This document shows, in pieces, positions 29,339-39,258 of a stretch of DNA of 64,000 nt. The stretch lies in contig JBGVUE010000001.1 of NCBI GenBank assembly GCA_041861885.1, forward strand, positions 1,290,001-1,354,000, given 5' to 3'. The stretch is from Haloimpatiens sp. FM7315. Its GTDB lineage: Bacteria > Bacillota > Clostridia > Clostridiales > Clostridiaceae. The notes beneath the pieces were generated by a model that saw only the letters and a program-made list of their open reading frames with translations, was not told the origin of the DNA and searched no databases. The translations under genes were made by a program, and so were the position numbers. The number at the start of each line of letters is the position of its first letter. The first letter of the stretch is position 1.

Positions 29339-29458
29339 TTAGTCTTTATTTTTACCAAATATAGTTCTAGAACTTTCTTGCTCTCCATGTTTTATATTTT
29401 TCTTTTTAAAAATACCATCTTTTTTTGTGTTATTTGTTTTTTTAAGTTTATTATCCAT
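29339..29458 (-). CDS. very small basic protein, 39 residues
   Basis: MDNKLKKTNNTKKDGIF opens a 39-residue Lys-rich frame ending FGKNKD, with GAGGTG about eight bases upstream of the ATG. It precedes the 33-residue ORF by 26 bases on the minus strand, and they are probably cotranscribed. There is no known domain. Shared KDGI/HDGI cores hint at a related pair, possibly spore or small regulatory proteins. A weak terminator stem AAAATAG / CTATTTT follows the pair near 29160-29195. Confidence 0.5.
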   Translation of the reverse strand: MDNKLKKTNNTKKDGIFKKKNIKHGEQESSRTIFGKNKD

Positions 29459-29699
29459 AATTTCTTCACCTCAAAACTTAGTATGTACATATTTGGATTT
29501 TATATGTGTTGAAAAACCAGTGCAGTTTGAATAAAATTCATAAAATTAAAAGTAACAATTTGGTTAAAATTTACAATCAAGATATTAATTTCTAAAATTA
29601 ATGTTATAATTATTTATAATAATATTAGAAAATCTTTAAATATCAATTAGTAAATTAAATTACTAAACAAATAAAATAGTTACGAATTGGAGGCTTAAT

Positions 29700-30464
29700 A
29701 TGAAAGGTGGAATAATATATTTTTCAGGTACTGGCAATACAAAATATGTTGCTAGTGAGTTTAAAAAGGCATTAAATAAAAACGATGTAAACTGTGATTT
29801 AATCGATATAGTTAAAACAAAAGAATTAAAAGATTATTATAATTTCTATGTACTTGGATGTCCAATATATGCTGAAATGTTTCCATACTATTTTATGAAT
29901 TGGGTGAAAGATAATTTAGATAATGGGAATGGAAGAAAAGTTATAATATTTTCAACTCAAGCCTCAAATAGGGGAACTGGAACAGAAGAATTAAGAGTTG
30001 TTTTGGAAAAACGAGGATTCAAAGTTACTATAAACCAGCCTATAAAAATGCCAAATAATTATTATGTAGTGGGATTTAATAGAACTACAGAAAATGAGAA
30101 TAATGCTATGTGTAAAAATGCCAGTGAAAAGGTAAATGACATAGTAAAAAAATTTTTACTTGGAGAAACCTCAATCTCAAGTATTTCAACTTTTGATTTA
30201 AAAATAGGAAAAATTGCATATAAGTTTTTTGATAAATATTCTAAAAAATGGGCAAAAAAAACAATTTCCGTTGATTATACTAAATGTTTAAAATGTAAAA
30301 AGTGTCAAGATAATTGCCCAACAAATAATATTATTGTTAATGAAAAAATAGAATTTAAATCTAATTGTATAAGCTGTCAAAGGTGTATTCACATTTGTCC
30401 TTCCAATGCATTTCTATATAAAGGTAAACATTTTGATCAGTATAAATTAAATGATATTTTGTAG
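29700..30464 (+). CDS. EFR1 family ferredoxin-flavodoxin (flavodoxin domain plus two [4Fe-4S])
   Basis: 254 residues. The N-terminal flavodoxin domain (about 1-165) opens with the FMN phosphate loop YFSGTGNTKYVA and has VLGCPIYAEMFP. The C-terminal ferredoxin has two CxxCxxCxxxC clusters, CLKCKKCQDNCP and CISCQRCIHICP. It is a cytoplasmic electron carrier or sensor-like redox protein common in clostridia. GGAGG sits nine bases before the ATG. It is monocistronic, followed by a 420-base gap to pyrB. Confidence 0.9.
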   Translation: MKGGIIYFSGTGNTKYVASEFKKALNKNDVNCDLIDIVKTKELKDYYNFYVLGCPIYAEMFPYYFMNWVKDNLDNGNGRKVIIFSTQASNRGTGTEELRVVLEKRGFKVTINQPIKMPNNYYVVGFNRTTENENNAMCKNASEKVNDIVKKFLLGETSISSISTFDLKIGKIAYKFFDKYSKKWAKKTISVDYTKCLKCKKCQDNCPTNNIIVNEKIEFKSNCISCQRCIHICPSNAFLYKGKHFDQYKLNDIL

Positions 30465-30601
30465 TATACATATTTTTTTCGAATTTGTTAATACTACTAA
30501 CAGGTATAGAATATTGCCAAATTACTTTTAATAATAGGGGTAGCATAAAAATATTGTATATTATAGTTAATAACTAGGCTGGAATTAGAAAATCAATGGT
30601 A

Positions 30602-30622
30602 TAGTTACTCTAAAAGTAACTT
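30602..30622. repeat. short inverted repeat upstream of the pyr promoter
   Basis: AGTTACT-CTAA-AAGTAACT (about 30603-30621) is a near-perfect dyad with no T tract, 27 bases before the pyr -35 box. It may be an operator or the end of the upstream transcript. Confidence 0.4.
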
Positions 30623-30648
30623 AGTTTAAAATATAAAGACAAAAATAG

Positions 30649-30677
30649 TTGAAATTTGATTTTGGCTATGTTAAAAT
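30649..30677 (+). promoter_or_regulatory. promoter of the pyr operon
   Basis: TTGAAA, a 17-base spacer and TAAAAT. Transcription would start about 30684, placing the PyrR element about 20 bases into the leader. Confidence 0.7.
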
Positions 30678-30705
30678 ACAAGAGAAAACAAAATAAACCT
30701 TTAAG

Positions 30706-30836
30706 AACAATCCAGAGAGATTGTGAAGGGGAGCTAAGAGTGCAAAAAGTGTTTAGTAAACAGTTTGTACTATTTATGATACAAATTTTAGTTAATTATG
30801 CGTATTTATGCCTTCCCTTTAGGAGAGGCATTTTTT
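30706..30836 (+). promoter_or_regulatory. PyrR-type attenuator leader of the pyr operon
   Basis: ACAATCCAGAGAGATTGT (30707-30724) folds into a short stem with the CCAGAGAG loop that matches the PyrR-binding anti-antiterminator consensus (ARUCCNGNGAGGYU). It is followed by GAAGGGG. A terminator ATGCCT...AGGCAT with TTTTTT lies at 30808-30836. The layout implies UMP-dependent termination by PyrR, as in Bacillus. pyrR itself is not in the window. Confidence 0.82.
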
Positions 30837-30884
30837 ATTACCTTTAAAAAGTAGTTCAGTGAGACTAAAAAGGAGGAAAATATT

Positions 30885-31811
30885 ATGTTAAATGGCAGAA
30901 ATTTAATTGATCCAATGGATTTTACAACAGAAGAATTAGAGGAGGTTTTTGAAAGGGCAGATGATATAATTGAGAACCCTAAAGACTATGCTCATGTCTG
31001 TGATGGAAAACTTCTAGGAACTCTTTTCTTCGAACCAAGTACAAGAACAAGATTGAGTTTTGAGGCAGCAATGCTTAGACTTGGAGGATCCGTGCTTGGA
31101 TTTTCTGAAGCTAAGTCAAGTTCAGTATCTAAGGGTGAAAGCGTAATGGATACTGTTAAAACAGTTAGTTGTTATGCAGATATCATAACAATGAGACATC
31201 CTAAAGAAGGTGCTCCTTTAGTTGGAGCAAGAGGCTGCGATGTTCCAGTAATAAATGCTGGAGATGGCGGACATCAACATCCAACTCAAACTTTAACAGA
31301 CTTATTAACTATGAGATGTACAAAAGGTACCCTATCTAATTTAACTATCGGTGTGTGTGGAGATTTAAAATTTGGAAGAACAGTACATTCGCTGATAAAA
31401 GCCATGTCTAGATATAAAAATAATAAATTCATATTAATTTCCCCAAATGAATTAAGTATTCCAGATTATATAAAAACAGAGATATTACAGAAAAATAACA
31501 TAGAATTTTTGGAAGTTGAAAAATTAGAAGATGTAATGGATAAACTGGATATACTATATATGACAAGAGTTCAAAAGGAGAGATTCTTTAACGAAGAAGA
31601 TTATATAAGACTTAAGGATAGCTATATATTAGATGAAGAGAAAATGAGCAAAGCTAAAAAAGATATGATTGTTATGCATCCTTTGCCTAGAGTTAATGAG
31701 ATATCCTATGAAGTTGATAAAGACCCTAGAGCATGTTATTTTAAGCAAGCAAAATACGGTATGTATGTGAGAATGGCTTTAATAACAAAACTTTTGGGGG
31801 TGAATAAATAA
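30885..31811 (+). CDS. pyrB: aspartate carbamoyltransferase catalytic subunit
   Basis: 308 residues, the first committed pyrimidine step. The carbamoyl phosphate loop [15 protein letters not shown] is intact. The 80s loop [24 protein letters not shown] and [10 protein letters not shown] are present. AAAAGGAGG precedes the ATG. The stop overlaps the pyrI start by one base (TAATG), so catalytic and regulatory chains are translationally coupled. Confidence 0.97.
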   Translation: MLNGRNLIDPMDFTTEELEEVFERADDIIENPKDYAHVCDGKLLGTLFFEPSTRTRLSFEAAMLRLGGSVLGFSEAKSSSVSKGESVMDTVKTVSCYADIITMRHPKEGAPLVGARGCDVPVINAGDGGHQHPTQTLTDLLTMRCTKGTLSNLTIGVCGDLKFGRTVHSLIKAMSRYKNNKFILISPNELSIPDYIKTEILQKNNIEFLEVEKLEDVMDKLDILYMTRVQKERFFNEEDYIRLKDSYILDEEKMSKAKKDMIVMHPLPRVNEISYEVDKDPRACYFKQAKYGMYVRMALITKLLGVNK

Positions 31812-32239
31812 TGTTAAAGGTAGATAGCTTAAAAAAAGGTATAGTTATAGATCATATTAAGGCTGGCATGGGTATGAAAATATTTAATAGTCTTGGACTT
31901 CATAAAGTAGAAGGTGCCGTAGCTTTAATTATGAATGTAGTAAGTGAAAAAATGGGAAGAAAAGATATTATAAAAATAGATAATGTGATTGATATGGATT
32001 TCACCATTATAGGGCTTATGGATCCAAATGCAACTGTTAATGTTATAGAAAATGAAAGTATAAAGGAAAAGATAAAGCTTAGTTTACCTGAAGAGGTAGA
32101 AAATTTAATAAAATGTAAGAACCCAAGATGTATAACTTCAGTTGAAAAATATGTACCTCATGTGTTCTACTTAGTTGATAAAGAAAAAGGTCAATATAGA
32201 TGTAAGTATTGTGATGAGGCTTATGATCTAGAGTTATAA
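31811..32239 (+). CDS. pyrI: aspartate carbamoyltransferase regulatory subunit
   Basis: 142 residues. The N-terminal nucleotide-binding domain has [18 protein letters not shown]. The C-terminal zinc domain has the four cysteines CKNPRC...CKYC. It binds CTP/ATP and holds the dodecameric enzyme together. Its presence means the operon combines enzyme-level allostery with transcript attenuation. Confidence 0.97.
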   Translation: MLKVDSLKKGIVIDHIKAGMGMKIFNSLGLHKVEGAVALIMNVVSEKMGRKDIIKIDNVIDMDFTIIGLMDPNATVNVIENESIKEKIKLSLPEEVENLIKCKNPRCITSVEKYVPHVFYLVDKEKGQYRCKYCDEAYDLEL

Positions 32240-32245
32240 AATAAA

Positions 32246-32288
32246 AGGTTCTGGGTATTTGAAGTTTTACTTCAAGTGTCCAGAACCT
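32246..32288 (+). repeat. strong intercistronic hairpin between pyrI and pyrC
   Basis: AGGTTCTGG with an inner TTGAAGT pairs to ACTTCAA and CCAGAACCT around loop TTT. No T tract follows, so it looks like an mRNA processing or stability structure rather than a terminator. Confidence 0.7.
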
Positions 32289-32369
32289 AATGAATGTATT
32301 CAAAAATTATTTTATATTTATAATTAGAATTAAATGTATGAAATATTATAATTAAAGGTGGTGCCTTAT

Positions 32370-33556
32370 ATGGAGCTTCTTATTAAAAATGCTATTATAG
32401 TAGATTCATCTCAAAATTTTAAAGGTGATGTATATATTAAAGATGGAATTATAAGAGAAATAGGTATGGATTTATGTAAGGATTGCGATTCTATAGATGC
32501 AAAAGGTAATGCACTGCTTCCAGCTTTTGTGGATTTACATGCACATTTTAGAGACCCTGGATATACATACAAAGAAGATATAGAAACAGGTAGTATGGCT
32601 GCTGTTAAGGGCGGATATACCATGGTGAATTTAATGGCAAATACTAATCCTGTATGTAGCGATATGAATACTGTAGATTATGTAAAGTCAAGAGCAAAGG
32701 ATATAAACCTTATAGATGTAAACCAGGTGATATCAATTACGGATAGGTTTAATGGTGTGGATATTGGACACCTAGAGGATATAGATAATAGCGTAAAGTT
32801 TATTTCAGATGATGGAAATGGAGTTCAAAATAGCAAAGTAATGTTAGAGGCTATGATAAAGGCAAAAGAAAAGGGAATTACTGTTTTAGCTCATGAAGAA
32901 AATGATGATATAAAAGATGAGGATACAAGACTTGCAGAGAATTTAATGACCTGGAGAGATTTAACTTTGTGTAAGGTAACAGGATGCAAACTTCATGTAA
33001 CACATGTAAGCACTAAAGAAGCTTTAAAAGATATTATAGAGGCAAAAAAAGTGGTGCTAAGGTAACTTGCGATGTAACTCCTCACCATATTACACTTTTA
33101 AAAGATGAAAATTATAAAGTAAATCCTCCTTTAAGAGAAAAAGAGGATATGGAATTCTTAATTGAATCTATAAAAAAGAATTATGTAGATGTTATAGCAA
33201 CGGATCATGCACCTCATAGTAAAGAGGATAAGATAAAAGGTGCTAATGGAATATCAGGGATAGAGACGGCGTTCTCAGTTTGCTATACAAAATTAGTTAA
33301 AGAAAGTAACATAAGTTTGAATAAATTGACAGAAATTATGAGTAGAAATCCAGCGAGAATATTGGGTGTAAACAAGGGAGAAATAAAAATAGGCTTTGAG
33401 GGAGATTTAGTCCTAGTGAATCTTAATGAAAGTTATAAAATAGATTCCAGTGAGTTCCTTTCAAAGGGCAAAAACTCACCTTTCCATGGGAAAAATGTGT
33501 ATGGAAAGATACTAAAAACATTTAAAGGTGGAGAATTAGTATATGATAATAGATAA
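32370..33556 (+). CDS. pyrC: dihydroorotase, frameshifted
   Basis: About 395 residues, type I (PyrC of Gram-positives). Metal ligands: DLHAHFRDPG, AHEEND, HVTHVST and DHAPHS. The A run 33044-33050 is one A short, and repaired text reads EAKKSGAKVTCDVTPHH. The last contains the conserved TPHH motif, so the repair is convincing. The start is ATG 32370 with AAAGGTGG eight bases before it, not the upstream GTG. Its end overlaps pyrF by 14 bases. Confidence 0.95.
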
Positions 33557-34412
33557 ATTATATGAAAATGTGAAAAATAATGGACCTGTATGTGTAGGCT
33601 TAGATACATCAATTGAATACATACCTAAGGATTTTTTAAATAAATACAATTCTATAGAGGATGCTATAACAAGCTTTAACGAAAGATTAATAGATGCAAC
33701 TATTGATAATGCTGCATGTTTTAAAGTGCAGATTGCTTATTATGAAGCTTTAGGACTTTTAGGGCTTAGGGCTTATAAAAGAACTTTAGATTATATTAGA
33801 AAAAAGAGTGGAATTATTGTAGCCGATATAAAAAGAGGGGATATATCAAAAACCGCTGAAATGTATGCTAAAGCACATTTTGAAGGTGATTTTGAAAGTG
33901 ATTTCATCACTCTTAATCCCTATATGGGATTAGATACAATAGGACCTTATTTAAAATATGTGGATAATAGTGAAAAAGGCTTGTTTATACTACTAAGAAC
34001 TTCAAACGAAGGGGCTAAAGATATTCAGTATATATCAGCTAAGAGTGATAGAAAGATTTATAACATAGTAGGAGAAAAAATACAGGATTTAGGTGAAAAA
34101 CATAAAGGAAAATGTGGATATAGTAGTATAGGAGCAGTGGTTGGATGTACTCATGGTGAAGAAGCTGAGAAAATTAGAGAGGATTTAGATAAAACCTTCT
34201 TTCTAATACCAGGTTATGGAGCTCAAGGCGGTGCTGCTTTAGATGTAGCAAGATATATGAAAAATGGCAATGGTGGAGTTGTAAATTCATCAAGAGGAAT
34301 ACTTCTTGCATATAAAAAGCAGGAAAATGGCGAAAAAGAATTTGATAGATGGGCAAGAGAAGAAGTTATTAACATGAGAAGAACAATAGAAAAAGCTTGT
34401 AAAAGTAAATAG
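33543..34412 (+). CDS. pyrF: orotidine 5'-phosphate decarboxylase, type 2
   Basis: 289 residues, the long PyrF subfamily. The catalytic Lys/Asp array is in IIVADIKRGDISKTAEMY. GLDTSIEYIPKDF near the start and IPGYGAQGGAALDVARY near the end bind substrate. ATG 33543 lies inside the pyrC 3' end, indicating translational coupling. Confidence 0.95.
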   Translation: MIIDKLYENVKNNGPVCVGLDTSIEYIPKDFLNKYNSIEDAITSFNERLIDATIDNAACFKVQIAYYEALGLLGLRAYKRTLDYIRKKSGIIVADIKRGDISKTAEMYAKAHFEGDFESDFITLNPYMGLDTIGPYLKYVDNSEKGLFILLRTSNEGAKDIQYISAKSDRKIYNIVGEKIQDLGEKHKGKCGYSSIGAVVGCTHGEEAEKIREDLDKTFFLIPGYGAQGGAALDVARYMKNGNGGVVNSSRGILLAYKKQENGEKEFDRWAREEVINMRRTIEKACKSK

Positions 34413-34442
34413 TTATTATTGGATTTATGGAGGACAAAATAT

Positions 34443-35216
34443 ATGATATGTTCCATAGAAAAAGTTTTAGAAAATATTGAAGTTTGTGAAGAAATATATA
34501 AAATTAGTATAGAGGGAAATTTTGAAGGTAAGCCAGGACAATTCTATATGTTAAAGGTTCCTTACAAGGAACCCCTTCTTCCAAGACCTATAAGTATATA
34601 TAGTATAGATGAAAATAAAATTGAATTTCTGTATAAGGTAGTGGGTCAAGGAACAAAATTATTATCAAAACTTCAGGTAGGAGAAGAAATTCAAATACTT
34701 GGACCTCTTGGAAATTGCTTTGATTTGTCGGAAAATAAAGGAAAAATAGCAATGGTGTCTGGTGGAATCGGAGTTGCACCACTATTATTCTTAACAAAAG
34801 GACTTGAAAATGTATCTGTAGACTTTTATGCAGGATTCTACCAAGAAGTTTATGCTGTAGATAATGTGGAAAAAAATGTTAATAACTTCTATATTTCCAC
34901 TGAAAAAGAGTGTATAAGGAATAAAATACAGAAATTTACACAGGAAAATAATGTAAAAGTTGTGGATAACTCCTATGTTACTGATATTTTTAATCCAGAG
35001 AAGTATGAAATTGTATATTGCTGTGGCCCTAAAATAATGATGGAAAAAGTCGTAAAAATGTGCAAAGAAAAAAACGTGCCGGTATATGTCTCTATGGAAA
35101 ACAGGATGGCTTGCGGTGTTGGTGCTTGCCTTGGATGTACTTGTGACACAAAAAATGGTTTTAAAAGGGTTTGTAGCGATGGACCTGTGTTTAATGGAGA
35201 AGATGTTGTCTTTTAA
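34443..35216 (+). CDS. pyrK: dihydroorotate dehydrogenase electron transfer subunit
   Basis: 257 residues from ATG 34443, because GGAGG at 34429-34433 fits this start rather than the TTG at 34419. The FAD-binding motif RPISIYSID, the NAD-binding GGIGVAPLLFL and a [2Fe-2S] site CGVGACLGCTC with a further Cys in RVCSDGP are present. It passes electrons from dihydroorotate via PyrD to NAD. Confidence 0.95.
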   Translation: MICSIEKVLENIEVCEEIYKISIEGNFEGKPGQFYMLKVPYKEPLLPRPISIYSIDENKIEFLYKVVGQGTKLLSKLQVGEEIQILGPLGNCFDLSENKGKIAMVSGGIGVAPLLFLTKGLENVSVDFYAGFYQEVYAVDNVEKNVNNFYISTEKECIRNKIQKFTQENNVKVVDNSYVTDIFNPEKYEIVYCCGPKIMMEKVVKMCKEKNVPVYVSMENRMACGVGACLGCTCDTKNGFKRVCSDGPVFNGEDVVF

Positions 35217-35252
35217 TGAAGTTTTTAAAAAGTGAGAGGAATGGGTGTATAT

Positions 35253-36160
35253 ATGAGTAATGTAGATACTTCTGTAGATATTTGTGGTGTAGAATTTAAG
35301 AATCCTGTAATTGCAGCTTCAGGGACTTTTGGTTTTGGACAGGAATTTAATAGTATTTACCCTGTAAAGGAATTAGGAGGAATATGTACTAAGGGCCTTA
35401 CTTTTCACAAAAAAATGGTAATAATGGTGTAAGGATTCATGAAACAAGAGCTGGAATGATGAATAGTGTGGGACTTCAGAATCCGGGAATAGATGAGTTT
35501 ATAAATGTGGAGTTTCCCAAAATGAAAAAACTTGGTACAAATATAATTGCAAATTTAGGTGGAAATAACTTAGAAGATTACATTGAAGGTGTAAAAAAAC
35601 TTAATAAAATAGATGTAGATATTGTGGAATTAAACATATCTTGTCCTAATGTAAAAGAAGGTGGCATGGCTTTTGGAATAAAATCAGAAACTGCATATAA
35701 GGTGGTTTCAGAGGTAAGAAAGTGCTGCGAAAAACCTCTTTTAGTTAAGTTATCTCCTAATGCTGAAGATATAGTGGATATGGCTTTAAAATGTGAAAAA
35801 GCAGGGGCAGATGGATTATCTTTAGTAAATACTTTTAAAGCCATGGCTATAGATATAAGAAGCGCAAAACCAGTTTTTGACAATGTATTTGCAGGACTTT
35901 CAGGTCCTTGTATAAAACCTATTGCATTGAGAATGGTATATGAAGTTTGTAAAAATGTATCCATTCCGGTTATAGGTATGGGGGGCATTGAAAACTATGA
36001 AGATGCAATAGAATTTTTGATGGCAGGGGCTACTGCAATTCAGGTTGGGACTTCTAATTTTTCAAATCCCTATGCCTGCCTAGATATAATTAAAGACATT
36101 GAGAAATATATGATTAAAAATAAAATAGGTTCATTAAAAGAGATAAAACTAAATGCTTAA
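35253..36160 (+). CDS. pyrD: dihydroorotate dehydrogenase catalytic subunit (class 1B), frameshifted
   Basis: About 302 residues. [12 protein letters not shown] opens the FMN barrel, the active-site Cys is in [12 protein letters not shown], and [11 protein letters not shown] binds FMN phosphate. The A run 35409-35415 is one A short; repaired text is [21 protein letters not shown] 35253 is chosen over the ATG at 35241, which abuts the GAGAGGA ribosome site. It pairs with PyrK. Confidence 0.94.
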
Positions 36161-36178
36161 TTAGCGGGAGGAAATATT

Positions 36179-36745
36179 ATGAATAGTATGGTAATAGATG
36201 TATTAAAAGAATGTAACGCACTTTTAGAAGGACATTTTCTATTGTCTAGTGGAAAGCATAGCAATAGATATGTTCAATGTGCTAAATTACTTCAATATCC
36301 AGAAAAAGCAGAAAAGGTGTTAAAAGTTGTAGTTGATAAGATAAAGGACTTGGATTTTGACATAGTAGTAGGCCCTGCAATGGGTGGAGTTATAGTTGCT
36401 TATGAAATCGGAAGACAAGCGGGAAAACCAGCAATATTTACTGAGAGAGTTGATGGAAATATGGCTTTAAGAAGAGGATTTGAAATAAGCGAAGGTCAGA
36501 AAATACTAATTACAGAAGATGTTGTGACTACTGGAAAATCATCTCTTGAAACTGCAAGGTTATTAGAAGGATTAGGGGGAAAGGTAATTGGAATTTGTTG
36601 CATAGCCGACAGAGGAGAAAGCAATATGCCTTATCCAGTATATAGCGCTACTAAAATTGAGGTAAAAAGTTATGAAAAGGAAAATTGTCCTTTATGTGAA
36701 AAAAATATTCCTTATATAAAGCCAGGAAGCAGAAATATAAAATAA
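36179..36745 (+). CDS. pyrE: orotate phosphoribosyltransferase
   Basis: 188 residues. The PRPP loop is [14 protein letters not shown], and [15 protein letters not shown] and [14 protein letters not shown] are family marks. A C-terminal [16 protein letters not shown] is common in clostridial PyrE. GGGAGG precedes the ATG. It is the last gene of the operon. Confidence 0.95.
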   Translation: MNSMVIDVLKECNALLEGHFLLSSGKHSNRYVQCAKLLQYPEKAEKVLKVVVDKIKDLDFDIVVGPAMGGVIVAYEIGRQAGKPAIFTERVDGNMALRRGFEISEGQKILITEDVVTTGKSSLETARLLEGLGGKVIGICCIADRGESNMPYPVYSATKIEVKSYEKENCPLCEKNIPYIKPGSRNIK

Positions 36746-36761
36746 TTTAGATAAAAAAAGT

Positions 36762-36797
36762 TCTAGGTTACAAATTTAAAGTAACCTAGATTTTTTT
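36762..36797. terminator. terminator of the pyr operon
   Basis: A perfect 10-bp stem TCTAGGTTAC / GTAACCTAGA is followed by seven T. The A tract on the left lets it serve the convergent gene too. Confidence 0.92.
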
Positions 36798-37347
36798 AAG
36801 GCAATTGTTTATAGGTAATGCCACAATATTTTAAAAGAGCTTGATTAAATAATTTAATATGAACTTTTTCATCTAATATAATTCTTTTTAATATTTTCTT
36901 TATATAAGGATCATTAATCATAAAAATATGCTTCTCATATTCTTCTATGGCTCTATATTCGGAGTCTATATCACCTTTTAATCTATCACAGGTTGTCATG
37001 CCATAATAGACAAAACTTCCATTCCAAAAAGTACCATAGGTGCTATAGGATCCTGCTATTATAGGATTCCCTCCTAGTTTTTTTATCAAATCTGCTAATA
37101 TTTCCAGATGCCACATTTCAACTATAGATACATTTTCTAAAAGCTTACCTAAATATTCACTTATTTCTTCAAAGAAAAAATGATGATAAAGGTATTGATT
37201 GATGGCAGTAAACTCACTAACTGCACCTGCATAATCATCCATTAATAGTGATGCATAATACAAATTAGGACCAGTTACTTTTATTTGTGGATAATCAGAA
37301 GGATCCGAATATATACCTTTAAGGTGTTCTTTGTGGTTATTATCCAT
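36796..37347 (-). CDS. ferritin-like domain protein (bacterioferritin/CotJC-like)
   Basis: 183 residues. YSDPSDYPQIKVTGPNLYYA is followed by a four-helix bundle with ligands in EFTAINQYLYH, VSIVEMWHLEIL, EYRAIEEYEKHI and LDEKVHIKLF. The E-x-x-H pairs are intact, so it should bind a di-metal centre. It may act in peroxide detoxification or spore coat metal handling. It is convergent with pyrE. Confidence 0.8.
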   Translation of the reverse strand: MDNNHKEHLKGIYSDPSDYPQIKVTGPNLYYASLLMDDYAGAVSEFTAINQYLYHHFFFEEISEYLGKLLENVSIVEMWHLEILADLIKKLGGNPIIAGSYSTYGTFWNGSFVYYGMTTCDRLKGDIDSEYRAIEEYEKHIFMINDPYIKKILKRIILDEKVHIKLFNQALLKYCGITYKQLP

Positions 37348-37415
37348 TGATATAATCCCCCATATATAAATTCTATATTATTATATATTTATATATTAGA
37401 AAAATTATGATTAAA

Positions 37416-39007
37416 TTATTTAAGATTTGAAGCTTCTAGGTATTCATCGTAAGTCATTTTTTTGTCTACTAATCCATCTGGTTTTATTTCAATTATTCTG
37501 TTAGCTATTGTTTCAACAAACTGATGGTCATGAGAGGTAAAAAGAATGTTGCTTTTATAGTCTTTTAAACCATTGTTTAATGCAGTTATTGACTCAAGGT
37601 CTAAATGATTAGTAGGCTGATCTAGTATTAACAAGTTGGCACTAGAAAGCATCATTTTTGAAAGCATGCACCTAACTTTTTCGCCACCTGATAATACATT
37701 TGCATTTTTTAAGGCTTCTTCACCAGAGAAAAGCATTTTTCCTAAAAATCCTCTTAAATAACTTTCGGATTTCTCTTCAGAAAATTGACGTAACCAATCT
37801 ACAAGGGATAAATCAACATCATTGAAGAATTCAGAGTTATCTTTTGGAAAATATGATGTAGAGATAGTAACACCCCATTTATAGAATCCACTATCTGGTT
37901 CTAATTCACCCTTTAGTATTTTAAATAGTGTAGTATTTGCAATTTCATTATCTCCAACAAAGGCAATTTTATCTCCTTTAGCTACAATGAAACTGACATT
38001 ATCAAGAACTTTAACACCGTCTATGGTTTTGGTTATTCCATCTACTGTAAGTATATCATTTCCAACTTCTCTCTCAGGTTTGAATCCTACATAAGGATAT
38101 CTTCTTGTAGATGGTTTAATATCATCTAAAGAGATTTTATCTAAAAGTTTTTTACGAGAAGTGGCTTGTTTTGATTTAGAGGCATTAGCACTAAATCTTG
38201 CAATAAAATCTTGTAGTTCTTTAATTTTTTCTTCCTTCTTTTTATTTTGCTCTTTTGACATTTGAAGAGCTAGTTGACTTGATTCATACCAAAAATCGTA
38301 GTTTCCAAGGAATAATTTAATTTTTCCAAAGTCTACGTCTGCCATGTGTGTACATACTTTATTTAAAAAATGTCTGTCATGAGATACTACAATAATTGTG
38401 CCTTCAAAATTAATTAAAAATTCTTCTAGCCAGTTTATTGATTTTATGTCTAAGTGGTTTGTAGGTTCGTCAAGAATAAGAATTTGAGGATTTCCAAATA
38501 AAGCCTGTGCAAGAAGTACTTTTACTTTTTCACTACCAGACAAGTCTGCAACTTTTTGTAATGAAGATCTGTATCTATTCCTAGTCCCTGAAGTAGAGAA
38601 GAGGCTTCAGATTCAGCTTCCCATCCGTTTAAGTCTGCAAATTCACATTCTAATTCAGAAGCTTTAATACCGTCTTCATCGCTGAATTCAGGTTTTGCAT
38701 AAAGTTTTTCTTTTTCTTTAATTATTTCATATAATCTAGCATTTCCCATAATGACTGTTTCTAGAACTTCGAATTCATCGTATTTAAAATGATCTTGTCT
38801 TAGAACAGACATACGGCTTCCAGGAGCTATAGAAATTTCTCCAGTGTTTGCCTCTATTTCTCCTGATATAATCTTTAGAAATGTACTCTTTCCTGCACCA
38901 TTTGCACCAATTACTCCATAGCAGTTTCCAGGAGTAAATTTTAAATTTACATCTTCAAATAGTTTTCTTTCTCCATACCTTAAGCTTACGTTTGAAATAT
39001 TTATCAC
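37416..39007 (-). CDS. ABC-F family ATP-binding protein (YbiT-like), frameshifted, second ATPase site degenerate
   Basis: About 531 residues. A start at GTG 39007 (reading MINISNVSLRYGERKLF) is inferred because AAAGGATGG lies before it and homologues begin there. NBD1 has GANGAGKST, signature LSGSEKVK and LILDEPTNHLD. NBD2 has VGDNEIANTTLF where Walker A is expected (Lys replaced by Asn), signature LSGGEKVRC and LLILDQPTNHLD (catalytic Glu replaced by Gln). The run at 38553-38557 is one base short; repaired text KKVADLSGSEKVKV. It is cytosolic and lacks membrane domains; ABC-F proteins act on ribosomes. Confidence 0.88.
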
Positions 39008-39185
39008 ATTAGTTCCATCCTTTACATAAAATTTCGCATTCAATTCCACATTATAACATAAAACGTCTATTTTTTCACTAGGAAATAATATAGAATTGTA
39101 GTTATGATTTACATTATATTCACTTTGAATTAAAAGAGAAAAATACAACTAAAACATAAATTATAGCTTATGAATATTTTTAAAT

Positions 39186-39224
39186 AAAAAAACTGCCGCA
39201 AAATAAAATTATATTTTGCGACAG
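39186..39224 (-). terminator. terminator of the YvlD-like gene
   Basis: On the minus strand, CTGTCGCAAAAT / ATTTTGCGGCAG followed by seven T. Confidence 0.88.
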
Positions 39225-39258
39225 AGGTTTTTGATTATTTAAATACATAAATAATAGT

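Noticed and set aside
33044..35415. Programmed frameshifting at A runs in pyrC and pyrD.
   Set aside because: The same pattern occurs in some 20 unrelated genes and always at homopolymers, which points to sequence error rather than recoding.
37416..39148. Two half-size ABC ATPases.
   Set aside because: The signature motif of the first nucleotide-binding domain spans the break, so it is one ABC-F protein with a one-base error.
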